From positions 70,611,547 to 70,675,546 of the forward strand of contig CM048753.1 in the NCBI GenBank assembly GCA_026315105.1: a DNA stretch of 64,000 nt, given 5' to 3'. The position numbers and the translations under genes are program-made. Positions 39,605 through 48,937 of this stretch are shown in pieces; position 1 is the first letter of the stretch, and each line of letters opens with the position of its first letter. Below the pieces are notes generated by a model. That model made no database searches. It was not told where the DNA came from and saw only the letters and a list, made by a program, of their open reading frames with translations. The DNA comes from Locusta migratoria. Lineage: Eukaryota > Arthropoda > Insecta > Orthoptera > Acrididae.

Positions 39605-39790
39605 CCATCAGCTGTGTAAACAAAACACTGACAGAGGAGGCCGGTATGTCTCTTCAGCTGTGGCTGTGCCGCACCTACCGGCATATTCCCCACCCGAAAC
39701 ATCTGTGGCCGAAAGTGAAACCGTAACCGAATATTCGAATCACTGACCCTAGGGTTGGAAGGCAGAACGTTCTCACATTGCCTACTGTCA
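39603..39790. other. Unassigned
   Basis: Between the tandem array and the Helitron Rep fragment. Nothing recognised. Confidence 0.5.
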
Positions 39791-39795
39791 CGCTG

Positions 39796-39951
39796 TCATG
39801 GTGATTCAACGTTCGCCATTGCTGTCCTCTTGTCCCTCCTTTGTGAAAGACTTATCTCGCGCTGTTCTTCATTTTTGTTTGCTCTTGACATTTTAATACG
39901 TTTTGCTCCAACAGTGTTTCTTGATAATGACGTTTTCCTTTTCCGAGGCAT
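39796..39951 (-). pseudogene. Helitron Rep/helicase N-terminal fragment
   Basis: The minus strand from 39951 reads MPRKRKTSLSRNTVGAKRIK, then MSRANKNEEQREISLSQRRD, then KRTAMANVESP and a stop. A basic start followed by arginine/glutamate repeats is the typical N-terminus of insect Helitron Rep-helicase proteins. The Rep catalytic HUH motif and helicase are not present; the frame ends after about 51 codons. It lies 1 kb inside the 5' terminus at about 40990. Confidence 0.55.
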
Positions 39952-40992
39952 GTTGTCTGAATGTGATCTATTAAAGGTAAATGTACTGTTGTAATATGTG
40001 TAAAGTAACGCAAGGCACATTTATCTACGAAGGTCAAATAACAATTAAATTAATGTAATTAATTTCACTCATTTTTGAGAAAATGTTTCTGATAAAGCGC
40101 AACTGAAAAATATTGCTATCAGATTGCAGAAGTCTATGCACTTACCGTTTATCAGGAAAGTAAGTAGTGCAGATCAAATCACACGTAAAAATGCACTCGT
40201 TTCGAAGAATCCAATCGAGAAATTCAACGATATTGATTGTAGTACTATCACAGATCGAACACTTGATGTAATGCGCTAAACGTCAAATCGATTTTTTAAA
40301 GACATGTATTAAAAGTAATTTATTTTTTTACTGCTTTATTTATTTATGCTTATATTTCCTTATTTGTATGGTTATCCTTACAGAGAAAGAGCTGAAGACA
40401 TTGCAGCACGCGTCGACCAAAGATATGGTCTGTGGCATCACGTTTCGCTGTATGTAACCTCCTTGCTTTAGAGTAGCAAACGTCATCGCTGGCCTTCGGT
40501 CCGATTTTTTTAAATAATTTGACGACTTTCAACAACCATATCTACCTCCCCCTTATAGCTATCGCCATGCAACTGCTATGGTGTACAACGGGAGACTTCG
40601 GACAACAATTACACACAGACCATTCGTTTGTGTTCTGCAGTTTCCGCTGCAGAGCAAAATATTAACACATACACACGTACAATTTTATATACACCGATAA
40701 CTTTCCATCCCAATATACTCCACCCTTTTATCATTACCAACTCTCAAGGAACAATGCAACCATTAAAACCAGTTTCAAAGAGTAAATATAACTTTCAAAT
40801 AGTAATTATTGTTCCGCATTTCCCGTTACATTCTTCAAATTACTAAATATTTATAAGACCGTTATGAAACCGTGCCTAAAACCTTCCTCAGGTATAAATT
40901 AGTGAGTGTACAAATATTTTAGTCTATGTGCCTTGTTCGGACGTGATAAGCGTACACCGAACAGACATTCACATTAATATATATAGATAAAT
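39952..40992 (-). mobile_element. Helitron 5' region, minus strand
   Basis: The 5' terminus is TCTATATATATTAATGTGAA (minus, about 40992). The next 900 bases match the element at 17961-18850. Plus-strand frame 40103-40279 (NIAIRLQKSMHLPFIRKVSS onward) and minus frame 40535-40350 (KASDDVCYSKARRLHTAKRD) are preserved in both copies. No TIR, as expected for Helitrons. Confidence 0.6.
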
Positions 40993-40995
40993 AGC

Positions 40996-41312
40996 TATCC
41001 GATCGCCATAAAACCGTGCCTAAAGCCTTCCCCGGGTAGACATTACTAACTGTGATAAACGTACAAAAATAATAAAATGTTTCTATAGGTTATGGGACTT
41101 AACTACGGGGTCATCAGTCCCTAAACTTACAAACTACTTATGAACTAGCTAATACTAAGGACTGCACAAATACCCATGCCCCAGGGGGGATTGGAGCCCC
41201 CGACCGTAGTGGCCGTGCAGACCGTGACTGGAGCGCCTCAGTCCCCTCGGCCACCGCAATCGGCTATAAACGTACACCGAACAGACATTCACATTTATAC
41301 ATATAGAAGAAG
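40996..41312 (-). mobile_element. Second Helitron 5' fragment, split by SINE-1
   Basis: A truncated copy of the same 5' end (terminus at about 41310, TATATGTATAAATGTGAATG) adjoins the first in the same orientation. It is interrupted by a SINE-1. Confidence 0.65.
41066..41265 (-). mobile_element. SINE-1 with 11-bp TSD
   Basis: Flanked by ATAAACGTACA (41055-41065 and 41266-41276). Tail at left (AAAATAATAAAATGTTTCTA), B-box complement at about 41187, head CACCGCAATCGGCT at right. Confidence 0.9.
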
Positions 41313-41315
41313 ATT

Positions 41316-41342
41316 ATTATTATTATCATTATTGTTATTATT
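41316..41342 (+). repeat. (ATT)n microsatellite
   Basis: ATTATTATTATTATCATTAT run. Confidence 0.8.
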
Positions 41343-41441
41343 CGAGAACTAAAATAAGTCATCTGTTGCAGTAGGACTCTAACCACCGAATCTATGGTTG
41401 TGACGTAATCTACACCAACAGATAATATAATTAATATAAGC

Positions 41442-41626
41442 CGATCGCGGTGGCCAAGCGGTCTGCGGTGCGCGAGTCACGGTCTGCACGGCCACTACGG
41501 TCGGGGATTCGAATACTCCCTCGGGCTTCGATGATTGTGCCGTCTTTAGTATTAGCTAGTTCAACTGTAGTTTGTAAGTTTAGGGACTGATGACCTCTTA
41601 GTTAAGTCCCATACGTTCAACAATAA
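41442..41626 (+). mobile_element. SINE-1, shortened head
   Basis: GCCGATCGCGGTGGCCAAGC, then GGTCTGCGGTGCGCGAGTCA, B box GGATTCGAATACTCC, body GGACTGATGACCTCTTAG. The CTGAGGCGC block is replaced. Confidence 0.85.
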
Positions 41627-41784
41627 AAAAATTAATTTAATGAATGGTACTTAACTCTTACTTGCAAAACTTAAGAAACGATTTTCTGGACAATTTTCGG
41701 GAGTTGCGTCTAATGGGTTTGGCAGATTTTTATTTGAATTTTGAAATTCACGCACCAAAAATATCAATAAATTCTAAAACCCGA

Positions 41785-42060
41785 TACTCATGTGGACTCG
41801 CTGTAAGTGTATCCTTAGTTTCGATTTCCCTATAATGGTTTCTGTGTGTTCCGTCCAACTGTTCGTAATTATAATTCGTAGGTATTTAATTGAATTTACG
41901 GCCTGTACATTTAACTGTTTTATTAGATAAATGATGTTTAACGAATTTGTTTCAATGTTCATATGGCTGGCTTTCATTATTTACGGCCAATTTCAAATTT
42001 TTCCACCATGCAGATATGTTATCTAAATGATTTTGGAGTTGCTTTGAGCGTCTGCTGACT
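41785..42060 (-). mobile_element. LINE-A fragment, heavily decayed
   Basis: Minus frame 41977-41774 aligns by eye with the region after FADD: INSIKYLRIIITN against VNSTKYLGVTITN, then WTEHTETIIGKS. Upstream stops interrupt it. Old copy. Confidence 0.7.
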
Positions 42061-42233
42061 TTACTAACCAATTTTTTTTCCCAACATTTACTTGAAAGTA
42101 AAAATTACGCAGCAAGGACTCTTAAGGGTCTTAGAGGACAGCCCAAAGTAATGAGTGGTAATGGGAATGTGCACTTTGTCAGTGAGATGGAAATAAGTTG
42201 ATATTCTACGACATGCGTGGCAGGACATTTCCG

Positions 42234-42308
42234 ACCTGTTGCGTCGGGATGGCTTAGTGGACAGCAGAATTGCCTAGTAAGCAAAAAGACCCCGGTTCGA
42301 AGCTCGGT
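42234..42308 (+). repeat. tRNA-Thr-like sequence, degenerate
   Basis: GGGATGGCTTAGTGGACAGC (A box), anticodon-loop-like CCTAGTAAGC (same CTAGTAA loop as SINE-3) and B box CCGGTTCGAAGCTCGG. Acceptor strands pair poorly. A SINE-like head. Confidence 0.6.
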
Positions 42309-42409
42309 CCAGAATAAATTTTCGAAATTTTGCTTCAATGCACAGTGTCTAACGTCCATCACCTCTTTTCGGAATGACTCAAACTGAGCCCTAACATTTT
42401 CCTGAATCA

Positions 42410-43595
42410 CGGAAATTTTTTATTAGTTCACAGTCTATAAATAAGTCATTCCACTGTAGGTGAAGTTGAACTTATCTTATATGCTGGCTGAAGTCCATTG
42501 CGTTGTGAGTTGTCTTCGGCATTCACTAATGAATTTGATTTTACAGGATCTTTTCATAAATTAAAACCATCTCAGTTGATATGGAAACGATTTTATTTCC
42601 ACTTAAACATCGCACAACCAAGAAATGCAGCAGCAAGCCAACAGAGCTGCTTACAGCTTTCTGGCCACTCAAAAACTTTATAACCGACTGACTAAACAAT
42701 GGTTTCTCTCAAACATCTTTCTACGTAACCACGTAATAAGATTGATGACAAAGTTTTGTAATTCACAATTAAACAGTATTCTTTTACATTAAATATGCCA
42801 AAATACAGAAATTAAAATATTACATTTAAGCTTTGACTATTTATCTCAATGTATGTACGTGTTTCATGAAATTTGTATTTAATGTGGTACACAAATTTAA
42901 AGTCATCCTTTTGACTAGTGTTTACTGTGCTCAAATTATTTACATTATTTGTGTTTTCGAAATGCACACATATTTGTTTTGCCAATATTGTGTAAGCGTA
43001 CTATTATTGTGACATGGAATTTTAATGTGTTTCAGTTTGCGGTCAAATTATTTATTAATACGGATTTGTATATGGTTGTCTTAGTTTTGTTAATTTCGAA
43101 GATAGTTTCTTAGTACCAAACGGATTATTAATTTTAGTGCATGGAAAATTATCAGTATTTAATTTAGGATCTAGTGATATATAAAACATGGTCTGCCCTA
43201 ATTTATTTAAACAAAAGGTATATATGAAATCATGTTGTGCAATAGTTTATAACATGTAGCATTATTGTTTTTATACAAATTAGTATCTATATAGGTTCGG
43301 CGATTTCCGAAACTAAGTGTAATGCATTTTTAGTGTTTGCAGCTATTATTTACGAAAGTATTAAAAAATGAAAATTACGTAAAAGGTCAGCCAAAGTTAT
43401 ATTTAAATGAACGTACTATTTCTTAAAAGCGTTTTACTAATAGTGTTAATAGAATTTCAAACAGAAGGCGAAAATGTAATATTTTACATGTACGGTAATG
43501 AAGTTTTACTTTAGGTATCAGATATTTCGTGCTTCTATGTTGGCAACTGATTTTTAGGAGTTCGCAACATAGCAGAAACGTTACAAGTGGAAGCT
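42410..43595. other. Unassigned AT-rich sequence
   Basis: About 1.2 kb with no long open frame, no recognised repeat and no simple repeat. Possibly old unique intergenic DNA. Confidence 0.6.
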
Positions 43596-43597
43596 AA

Positions 43598-43975
43598 GGC
43601 ATCAGCTAACATGGGCTGCACCAGATATAACCCTGCGGTGTTTGGCCTTTGCTGAAGCGTGTAACACAGTATAATTTGGTTACCCTGTTCCCCCGGTGGG
43701 AGCCAAGAGTCTCCGTGTAGGTAAACCAGACTCTGACATCAATAACAAGTGTGGCCAACGACTGCATTAAGCCCACTGCGACAGAAGCCATGCCAACTCC
43801 CTGCATCGTTTCTCCCACGCTGCTCCGCGAACAATAGGACGTGGTACGTGAACACGACGAGCTCATTAGCCATGTGCACCTGCCCCATCCACGTACACAT
43901 GTGCCACTGACGCCTCTTGCAGAGTTCAATGCCCTCTGTAATGATGCTGTGCAGAACTGTATATACTGTGATAGA
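43598..43975. other. Unassigned, more GC-rich segment next to tRNA-like sequence
   Basis: A minus-strand open stretch (43929-43606) has no domain. It could be the body of the SINE-3 element in which 43976-44057 is the head. Confidence 0.4.
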
Positions 43976-44056
43976 TGTGAAGCATTGAATTAAAATTTGT
44001 GGTGCGGCCGGGAATCGAACCCGGACCTCCATGCTTACTAGGCAGACGTCTTAACC

Positions 44057-44057
<1 letters not shown>
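43976..44057 (-). repeat. SINE-3 tRNA-Thr-like 3' half, minus; joined to poly(T)
   Basis: Minus strand: CGGTTAAGACGTCTGCCTAG, TAAGCATGGAGGTCCGGGTT, CGATTCCCGGCCGCACCAC and ATTTTAATTCAATGC. This matches SINE-3 at 50.4 and 50.7 kb. The 5' acceptor strand and start of the D-arm are missing: the sequence stops in the D-loop and is replaced at 44058 by 46 T bases. Confidence 0.9.

Positions 44058-44103
<46 letters not shown>
44058..44103 (-). repeat. Poly(A) tail (minus strand) of a retroelement
   Basis: T run on the plus strand directly abutting the tRNA D-loop. Read on the minus strand it is a poly(A) tail followed by tRNA sequence, as left by target-primed reverse transcription. The element it belongs to extends rightward into 44104-44510, which is AT-rich and unrecognised. 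Confidence 0.7.
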
Positions 44104-44105
<2 letters not shown>

Positions 44106-44515
44106 TTAAGCATTTTTTTTAACCCTAAGCTCCCTTCCTTCCTTCTTCATTTAGTGAACGAAATCGAAACTCTAGATTTATAAATAAATGTTTTATATGG
44201 TAACTACCAACCAGAAATTTTTATTATTAATAATAATATTGTGGTGCTTAGTGCATACGACTCGTAATGGAGTCTTAAAAAAATCAAACCATCGCAGTAT
44301 TTAAGCGTACGAAACAAAAAATATTCACATCTTACAAGCCATTTCATAGTTCTAGCGAGACTAATTCACTGGTACTTCTTTTTATATGTTAAGATGTTTG
44401 TTTACACAACAATGCTGTCGGGGGTCAATGGAAGACTTTGGACGATAGAAACATTACTTCTGTAGCCGTAGAGTGCGATATACGAGAATCTGGGGCAGAC
44501 TGGAAGCGTTCTCCA
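44104..44515 (-). other. Possible 3' UTR of a LINE, unrecognised
   Basis: Sequence upstream (minus sense) of the poly(A) tail. It contains no coding and does not visibly match the 3' UTR of the element at 44751-45507. Confidence 0.35.
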
Positions 44516-44517
44516 GA

Positions 44518-44580
44518 TAGTCGACTTATTAAGGCGACCGCTGGGCCGAAGCGGCATTTCCGGGTCCCAATCCCAGTATG
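44518..44580 (+). repeat. SINE-4-like tRNA fragment
   Basis: TTAAGGCGACCGCTGGGCCG and TTTCCGGGTCCCAATCCC resemble 52455-52500 (TTAAGGCGACCGCTCGCGGA, GGGTTCGAGTCCC). Confidence 0.55.
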
Positions 44581-44602
44581 CGACAAACTTACCCTCGTGT
44601 CG

Positions 44603-44688
44603 AAACTTCCTGGCAGATTAAAAGTGTGTGCCGGAACTGGGATTCGAATCTGGGACCTTTGCCTTTCGCCGGCAAGCGCTCTACCAAC
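44603..44688 (-). repeat. SINE-2 tRNA-like 3' half, minus; joined to poly(T)
   Basis: From GAAACTTCCTGGCAGATTAA on the plus strand to GCAAGCGCTCTACCAAC. On the minus strand it is GTTGGTAGAGCGCTTGCC, then the anticodon and T arms. Like the SINE-3 half at 44057 it stops in the D-loop, at the homologous base, where a T-rich run begins. Confidence 0.9.
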
Positions 44689-44750
44689 TTTTTTTTTGTT
44701 TTTTTTTTTTTATTTATTTTTATTTATTTATTTATTTTTTTTTTTTTTTT

Positions 44751-45507
44751 GGCCTCCAACCTCCCCTCACAGCCCCTCCTTTCGCTCTCCAAATATCGCC
44801 TTCGTCGGCGTTTTTTTTTTATTTTTATTTAAAAAAAATCTCTTTTCCTTCTTTCTTGTAATGGAATTAATTCTCTTCTTACTTAACGTTGGTCACCCAT
44901 AACAAAAGTTTAATAAAAACAAATAATCCCTTCTTGGTTGGATTCAAAACTGAAAGTTTTTCTTATGAGTGCTGTATTCCACACCTTAATTGCGTCGTCT
45001 CCTTCTTTTTCCATTTAAAAATGTAACACATGAAACGTAACAGTACCTTCTTCGTTTGGAAACATAAATATAAATTTTTACCAAACGATATAAATAAGTA
45101 AAAAATAAAAAAATATTAATAAAAAAAGATCCTTCTTTTCAATCTCTGCTCACCGACGATTTCAGAGTTCGTCTTCGCGACAGTTACAATGGAGTGTTTC
45201 CATGTACTGGTTTGTCCGTTCCTATGTTCGTTTTCATTATTTTTTTAAATTACTATTCTTATTTCATCTTCTCTAACTCTGAACGCGTTAGTTGTCGCGA
45301 GATCAGTCTAGAAGGGGACACAAATGAAATGTCTCTTTACAAAACTATGACTTTTTCTAAAATTATTTTTTTAATAAAAAAATAAACTTCTGAGTACCTG
45401 TTCTTTGTTTGATCATGATCGTATTTGTTCAGTAAATAATTGTAGATTTATTTATTTTCAAATCAATTTCAGTCACACTTTCAAGATATCAGTGTGAATA
45501 GAGGAGT
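44751..45507 (-). other. 3' UTR of the non-LTR retrotransposon
   Basis: No coding. AT-rich with short A runs. A C-rich plus-strand block (44755-44800) lies just before the tail. Confidence 0.7.
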
Positions 45508-48500
45508 TCACATGATGGTCCTTTTGAGGAAATTTGCATAATGTTTATTGTAATTATTCATCTGGAGTAATGTGTGATGTTGAGTCGCGATATAAGTCCA
45601 AAAGTCACCTTCGCTCTTCTCCTTGTTTGATAATATATAAAACACCGTGTGCCCCTTCAACCAGTTCACGGCGTTTTTCTTCGTGTTAGGGTATAGTGCT
45701 TCATCCGGGTGTAAGAGATTTGTTGGAGTTATTGTGTGGGGCGATGTTCGTTGGATAATTGCTAAAATCCTTCTTACTGACTGCCATATATTGTTAGCAT
45801 TGCCGCAGACAAATTGGTGTTCATCAGTATCGTTGATTTTACAGGCAGTACACAAAGCGGAATCTGCCAGATGGATGGCGTGGAGTTTTGAGTTCGTCGG
45901 GATTTTTCTATTAACGGCATAGTACCACTGTGCCTTCACGTGAGTTGGCAACTGTGGATGATGGAGGTTTCTCCATATGTTTTGCCAATTGAAGTGACGA
46001 TACTTTTGTTCTATGATGTTTTCGCTGTGGTTGTTCATGAAAGTTTTGTAAACTTCTTTCACTCTGATCAAATCATTTTCTGGCAGACACATTCGGATAT
46101 AACTATATTCTATTAAGAAATGTTTCAGGTGGAAAAGTTCGTTGGGAATGTGGTGAACATCGATTGGAGCGTCGTGGTTGGGCGGCGCTATTTCATTCAG
46201 TAAGAATTTTACGACACTATTCCATGATGTCGTCCACTGCTTGTACGTTTTGCTGGTGTACAATGCCTGTGCCTTGTTATATACGTTTATAAGATTTAGG
46301 CCTCCGTTGTCGGTTGGTAACGTCAATGTTTCATATTGTATTTTAAATATATGGCCACGGTTGACAAAGTGACCAAAGGCAGCCAAAATTCTGTTGGCGA
46401 CATCTCGTGGCATTGGCAAGACCTGTGCTACGTAATTTATTTTAGATGTTAAATAAATATTTATCAATGCCACTCGCTGCAGTTCATCCAGTTTTCTGAG
46501 ATTGTGTTGTTGTATGCTGGCCCGGATGGTGTTCAGTATCCTCCTGTAATTTTTTGCAATTGTGTGCCGGATGTTTCGCGTATATTCTATTCCAAGGCAT
46601 TTTATACTGTCCGTCTCCTTAATCTGTCCTTGGATGGGCGCTCCTAATCCGCGTCCGATGTTCATTACTGCAGATTTTTTTTTGTTCAGCTTTGCGCCGG
46701 ATGCGAGTTCGTATTTTTGTATTATCTCTAGTGCCTTTATGATTTCAGTGTTATCTCTTACCAGAAACATGACGTCATCAGCATATGCCCTAATGACAAC
46801 TTTCTGGCCATTCGTTACTATGCCTTGAAGATTTTGACTTAAGCTTAAAAGTAAGGGCTCAATGGCTATCGCAAACAAGGACATAGAGAGAGGACACCCT
46901 TGTCTCACTGAACTGTTTATTATAATTGGTCTGCTGGGTTGACCGTTAACCATGATTTTCGATGTAGAGTGGTTTAAGTAGTTCTTTATAATTGCGATAT
47001 AACGCTGTGGAAAATTCATAGCGCACATAACATGGAAGAGGTAATCATGGCTAACTCTATCAAATGCTTTCTCGAAATCTAAGGAGACCATGGCGCATTT
47101 AATTTTACAGACTTCAGCAATTGAAATAATGTCTCTATAGTCGGTCACTGTGTGGTGGATGGATCGCTCTTTTCCAACGCTCGATTGATAATCCCCAGTG
47201 ACATTGTTCAGGACTGATTTTAACCTCTCATTGATGATGCGTGAAAATATTTTATAATCGCAGTTTAGTAAAGTGAGAGGTCTGAAATTTGATACTGATT
47301 TCCCTGCAGGAGTTTTCGGGATGAGAACTATTGTTCCTTCTCGGAAGTCACTCGGTATATTAGTGTTTGGATTCATCAGTTCTTGACAAATACATATTAG
47401 TTTAGGTATCATCTGCCTCCTAAAAGTGTGATAGAGTTCAGCCGGAATCCCGTCGGGTCCAGGAGATTTATTTTTCGGGCTTCTTATGATTGCGTTTTCA
47501 ACCTCTTCCTCTGTTATTTCTGTTAACAAAGCGGCTGCTTCCTCTTGGTCGAGCTTCCGGGTGAGTCCTATTGTAAGTTCATTGTGCGCTGTTACATCCG
47601 TTGTTGCATTGTTTAAGAGCTCGGCGAAGTAGTTTTGTATTTCGGTCTTGATGTCACTTTGCTGCGTCAATACTCGGCCATCCGCGGTTATTATTTCAGT
47701 TATTATTTTCCTCCGCTGTCCCTTTCTTTCATTGATAACATGGTATATTGATGTATTTTCTCCACGTACATCATTTTGGAGTCTTGATCGTATTTTGCAA
47801 CCGTCAAGCTGTTTCCGTCGTAAAGCTATGAGCTTAGCTTGAATTCTTTTTATCTCCAGGTGTTTGTTAATTATAGGTGTATCGGATCTGTACAAATCTC
47901 GGAGGACTTTAAAGTAGAATTCGGTCGTCTGCTTCTGCCAGGCCATTTTTTCCCGTGAGTAATTTATTAGCGCTCTTCTTATCGTCGGTTTGGCACATTT
48001 CAACCACCATGTGAGTGCCGAAGGATAGGATGGAAATCGCTTCTCGCATTCGTTCCACACATTTTGGAATACTTCATGACATTCAGGGTCGTTCAGATGT
48101 TCTGTATTAAGTTTCCACAATCCTCGACCCCTGTATGTTTGTTGCCTTGTTAAGTTAACGGTACATATGTACGCTATGTGGTCCGAAAAGATGGTGGGCC
48201 ACAACTCTGTGTGCAGAACATGCTGTTTCAGGTTGGCTGAAACGTAAATCCTGTCAATACGGCTGGCAGAGTGATTTGTAATGAAAGTGAACCCTGGTAA
48301 TGCACCGTTTTTGTGCTCCCAAGTGTCAGTTAAGATTAATTGTTTAATAATAGCGTCAAGTTCGGCACAGTAGTTAAAATTTGGGGTCTGATCTTTAGTC
48401 GACAGGACACAATTATAGTCACCGCCAAAAATTATCTGATCATATCGGCCGCAGAATAGGGGAACCATATCCTCCTTAAAAAATACAGCTCTTCCCCTCC

Positions 48501-48747
48501 TGTTACTTGTACCAGAGGGTGCGTAGATATTTATTAATCTAGTGTTGTTGACGGTGGCGCCTATACCCCTTGCATTTGGCAGTTTCTCCACATCTTTTAC
48601 AATTACGCCTTCCTTAATTAAAATTGCCGTGCCGAGTTCATGGTCGTGCCCTGAATTTACAATTGCATTATATCCTATTGTTGCATCAAGTGTAATATCT
48701 GTTACTTCTTGTAACATAGCAATATCGATGTCGGCAGCGTATAACAT
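45508..48747 (-). CDS. Retrotransposon ORF2: APE endonuclease and reverse transcriptase
   Basis: 1079 codons from the first ATG; no stop or frameshift. Endonuclease (about 1-195): LQEV (Glu14), NIYAPSGT, GGDYN (Asp110, Asn112), SRIDRIYVS (Asp165) and SDH (Asp189, His190) are all present. RT: SPGPDGIP (428-435), NFRPLTLLNCDYKIF, VSLDFEKAFDRVSHDY (catalytic Asp557), RQGCPLSMSLFAIAIEPLL and AYADDVMF (Asp656-657). C-terminal finger: C966-x2-C969-x7-H977-x3-C981. The conserved first endonuclease strand IATININK lies upstream of this ATG in the same open frame (to 48861), so the chosen ATG is probably not the original start. ORF2 nicks target DNA and reverse-transcribes its own RNA at the nick. No RNase H seen. 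Confidence 0.95.
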   Translation of the reverse strand: MLYAADIDIAMLQEVTDITLDATIGYNAIVNSGHDHELGTAILIKEGVIVKDVEKLPNARGIGATVNNTRLINIYAPSGTSNRRGRAVFFKEDMVPLFCGRYDQIIFGGDYNCVLSTKDQTPNFNYCAELDAIIKQLILTDTWEHKNGALPGFTFITNHSASRIDRIYVSANLKQHVLHTELWPTIFSDHIAYICTVNLTRQQTYRGRGLWKLNTEHLNDPECHEVFQNVWNECEKRFPSYPSALTWWLKCAKPTIRRALINYSREKMAWQKQTTEFYFKVLRDLYRSDTPIINKHLEIKRIQAKLIALRRKQLDGCKIRSRLQNDVRGENTSIYHVINERKGQRRKIITEIITADGRVLTQQSDIKTEIQNYFAELLNNATTDVTAHNELTIGLTRKLDQEEAAALLTEITEEEVENAIIRSPKNKSPGPDGIPAELYHTFRRQMIPKLICICQELMNPNTNIPSDFREGTIVLIPKTPAGKSVSNFRPLTLLNCDYKIFSRIINERLKSVLNNVTGDYQSSVGKERSIHHTVTDYRDIISIAEVCKIKCAMVSLDFEKAFDRVSHDYLFHVMCAMNFPQRYIAIIKNYLNHSTSKIMVNGQPSRPIIINSSVRQGCPLSMSLFAIAIEPLLLSLSQNLQGIVTNGQKVVIRAYADDVMFLVRDNTEIIKALEIIQKYELASGAKLNKKKSAVMNIGRGLGAPIQGQIKETDSIKCLGIEYTRNIRHTIAKNYRRILNTIRASIQQHNLRKLDELQRVALINIYLTSKINYVAQVLPMPRDVANRILAAFGHFVNRGHIFKIQYETLTLPTDNGGLNLINVYNKAQALYTSKTYKQWTTSWNSVVKFLLNEIAPPNHDAPIDVHHIPNELFHLKHFLIEYSYIRMCLPENDLIRVKEVYKTFMNNHSENIIEQKYRHFNWQNIWRNLHHPQLPTHVKAQWYYAVNRKIPTNSKLHAIHLADSALCTACKINDTDEHQFVCGNANNIWQSVRRILAIIQRTSPHTITPTNLLHPDEALYPNTKKNAVNWLKGHTVFYILSNKEKSEGDFWTYIATQHHTLLQMNNYNKHYANFLKRTIM

Positions 48748-48861
48748 GTCCTGTAAGGTCTTTAGTTTTAAATGACTACGAATCTTATTGATATTTATCG
48801 TCGCAATTCTGTACGATTGTAACGCAATTGTGAGATGTAGACTGACTTTATATATTAGATG
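48748..48861 (-). other. Open N-terminal extension of ORF2 without ATG
   Basis: In frame with ORF2 and bounded by a TAA at 48864-48862. Codes KVSLHLTIALQSYRIATINI then NKIRSHLKLKTLQD. The ININK box is the first catalytic strand of APE endonucleases and should be part of the protein. No ATG lies in this stretch; an ATA near its beginning could be a mutated start, or initiation may not use AUG. Confidence 0.75.
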
Positions 48862-48937
48862 TTATAACATGCGCATGACGCCTTATATTATTGTTGCACC
48901 GGTCGTGGATGCGATAGCCCTTTCATTTTCTCTCCCA

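Noticed and set aside
37813..39726. Long frames rich in Ser/Leu or Arg/Glu around 38-39.7 kb
   Set aside because: They are translations of GA, GT and TA microsatellites and of SINE-1 on both strands.
44438..44902. Phe-rich membrane-like frames
   Set aside because: They come from the T-rich tract that is the poly(A) tail of the minus-strand LINE.
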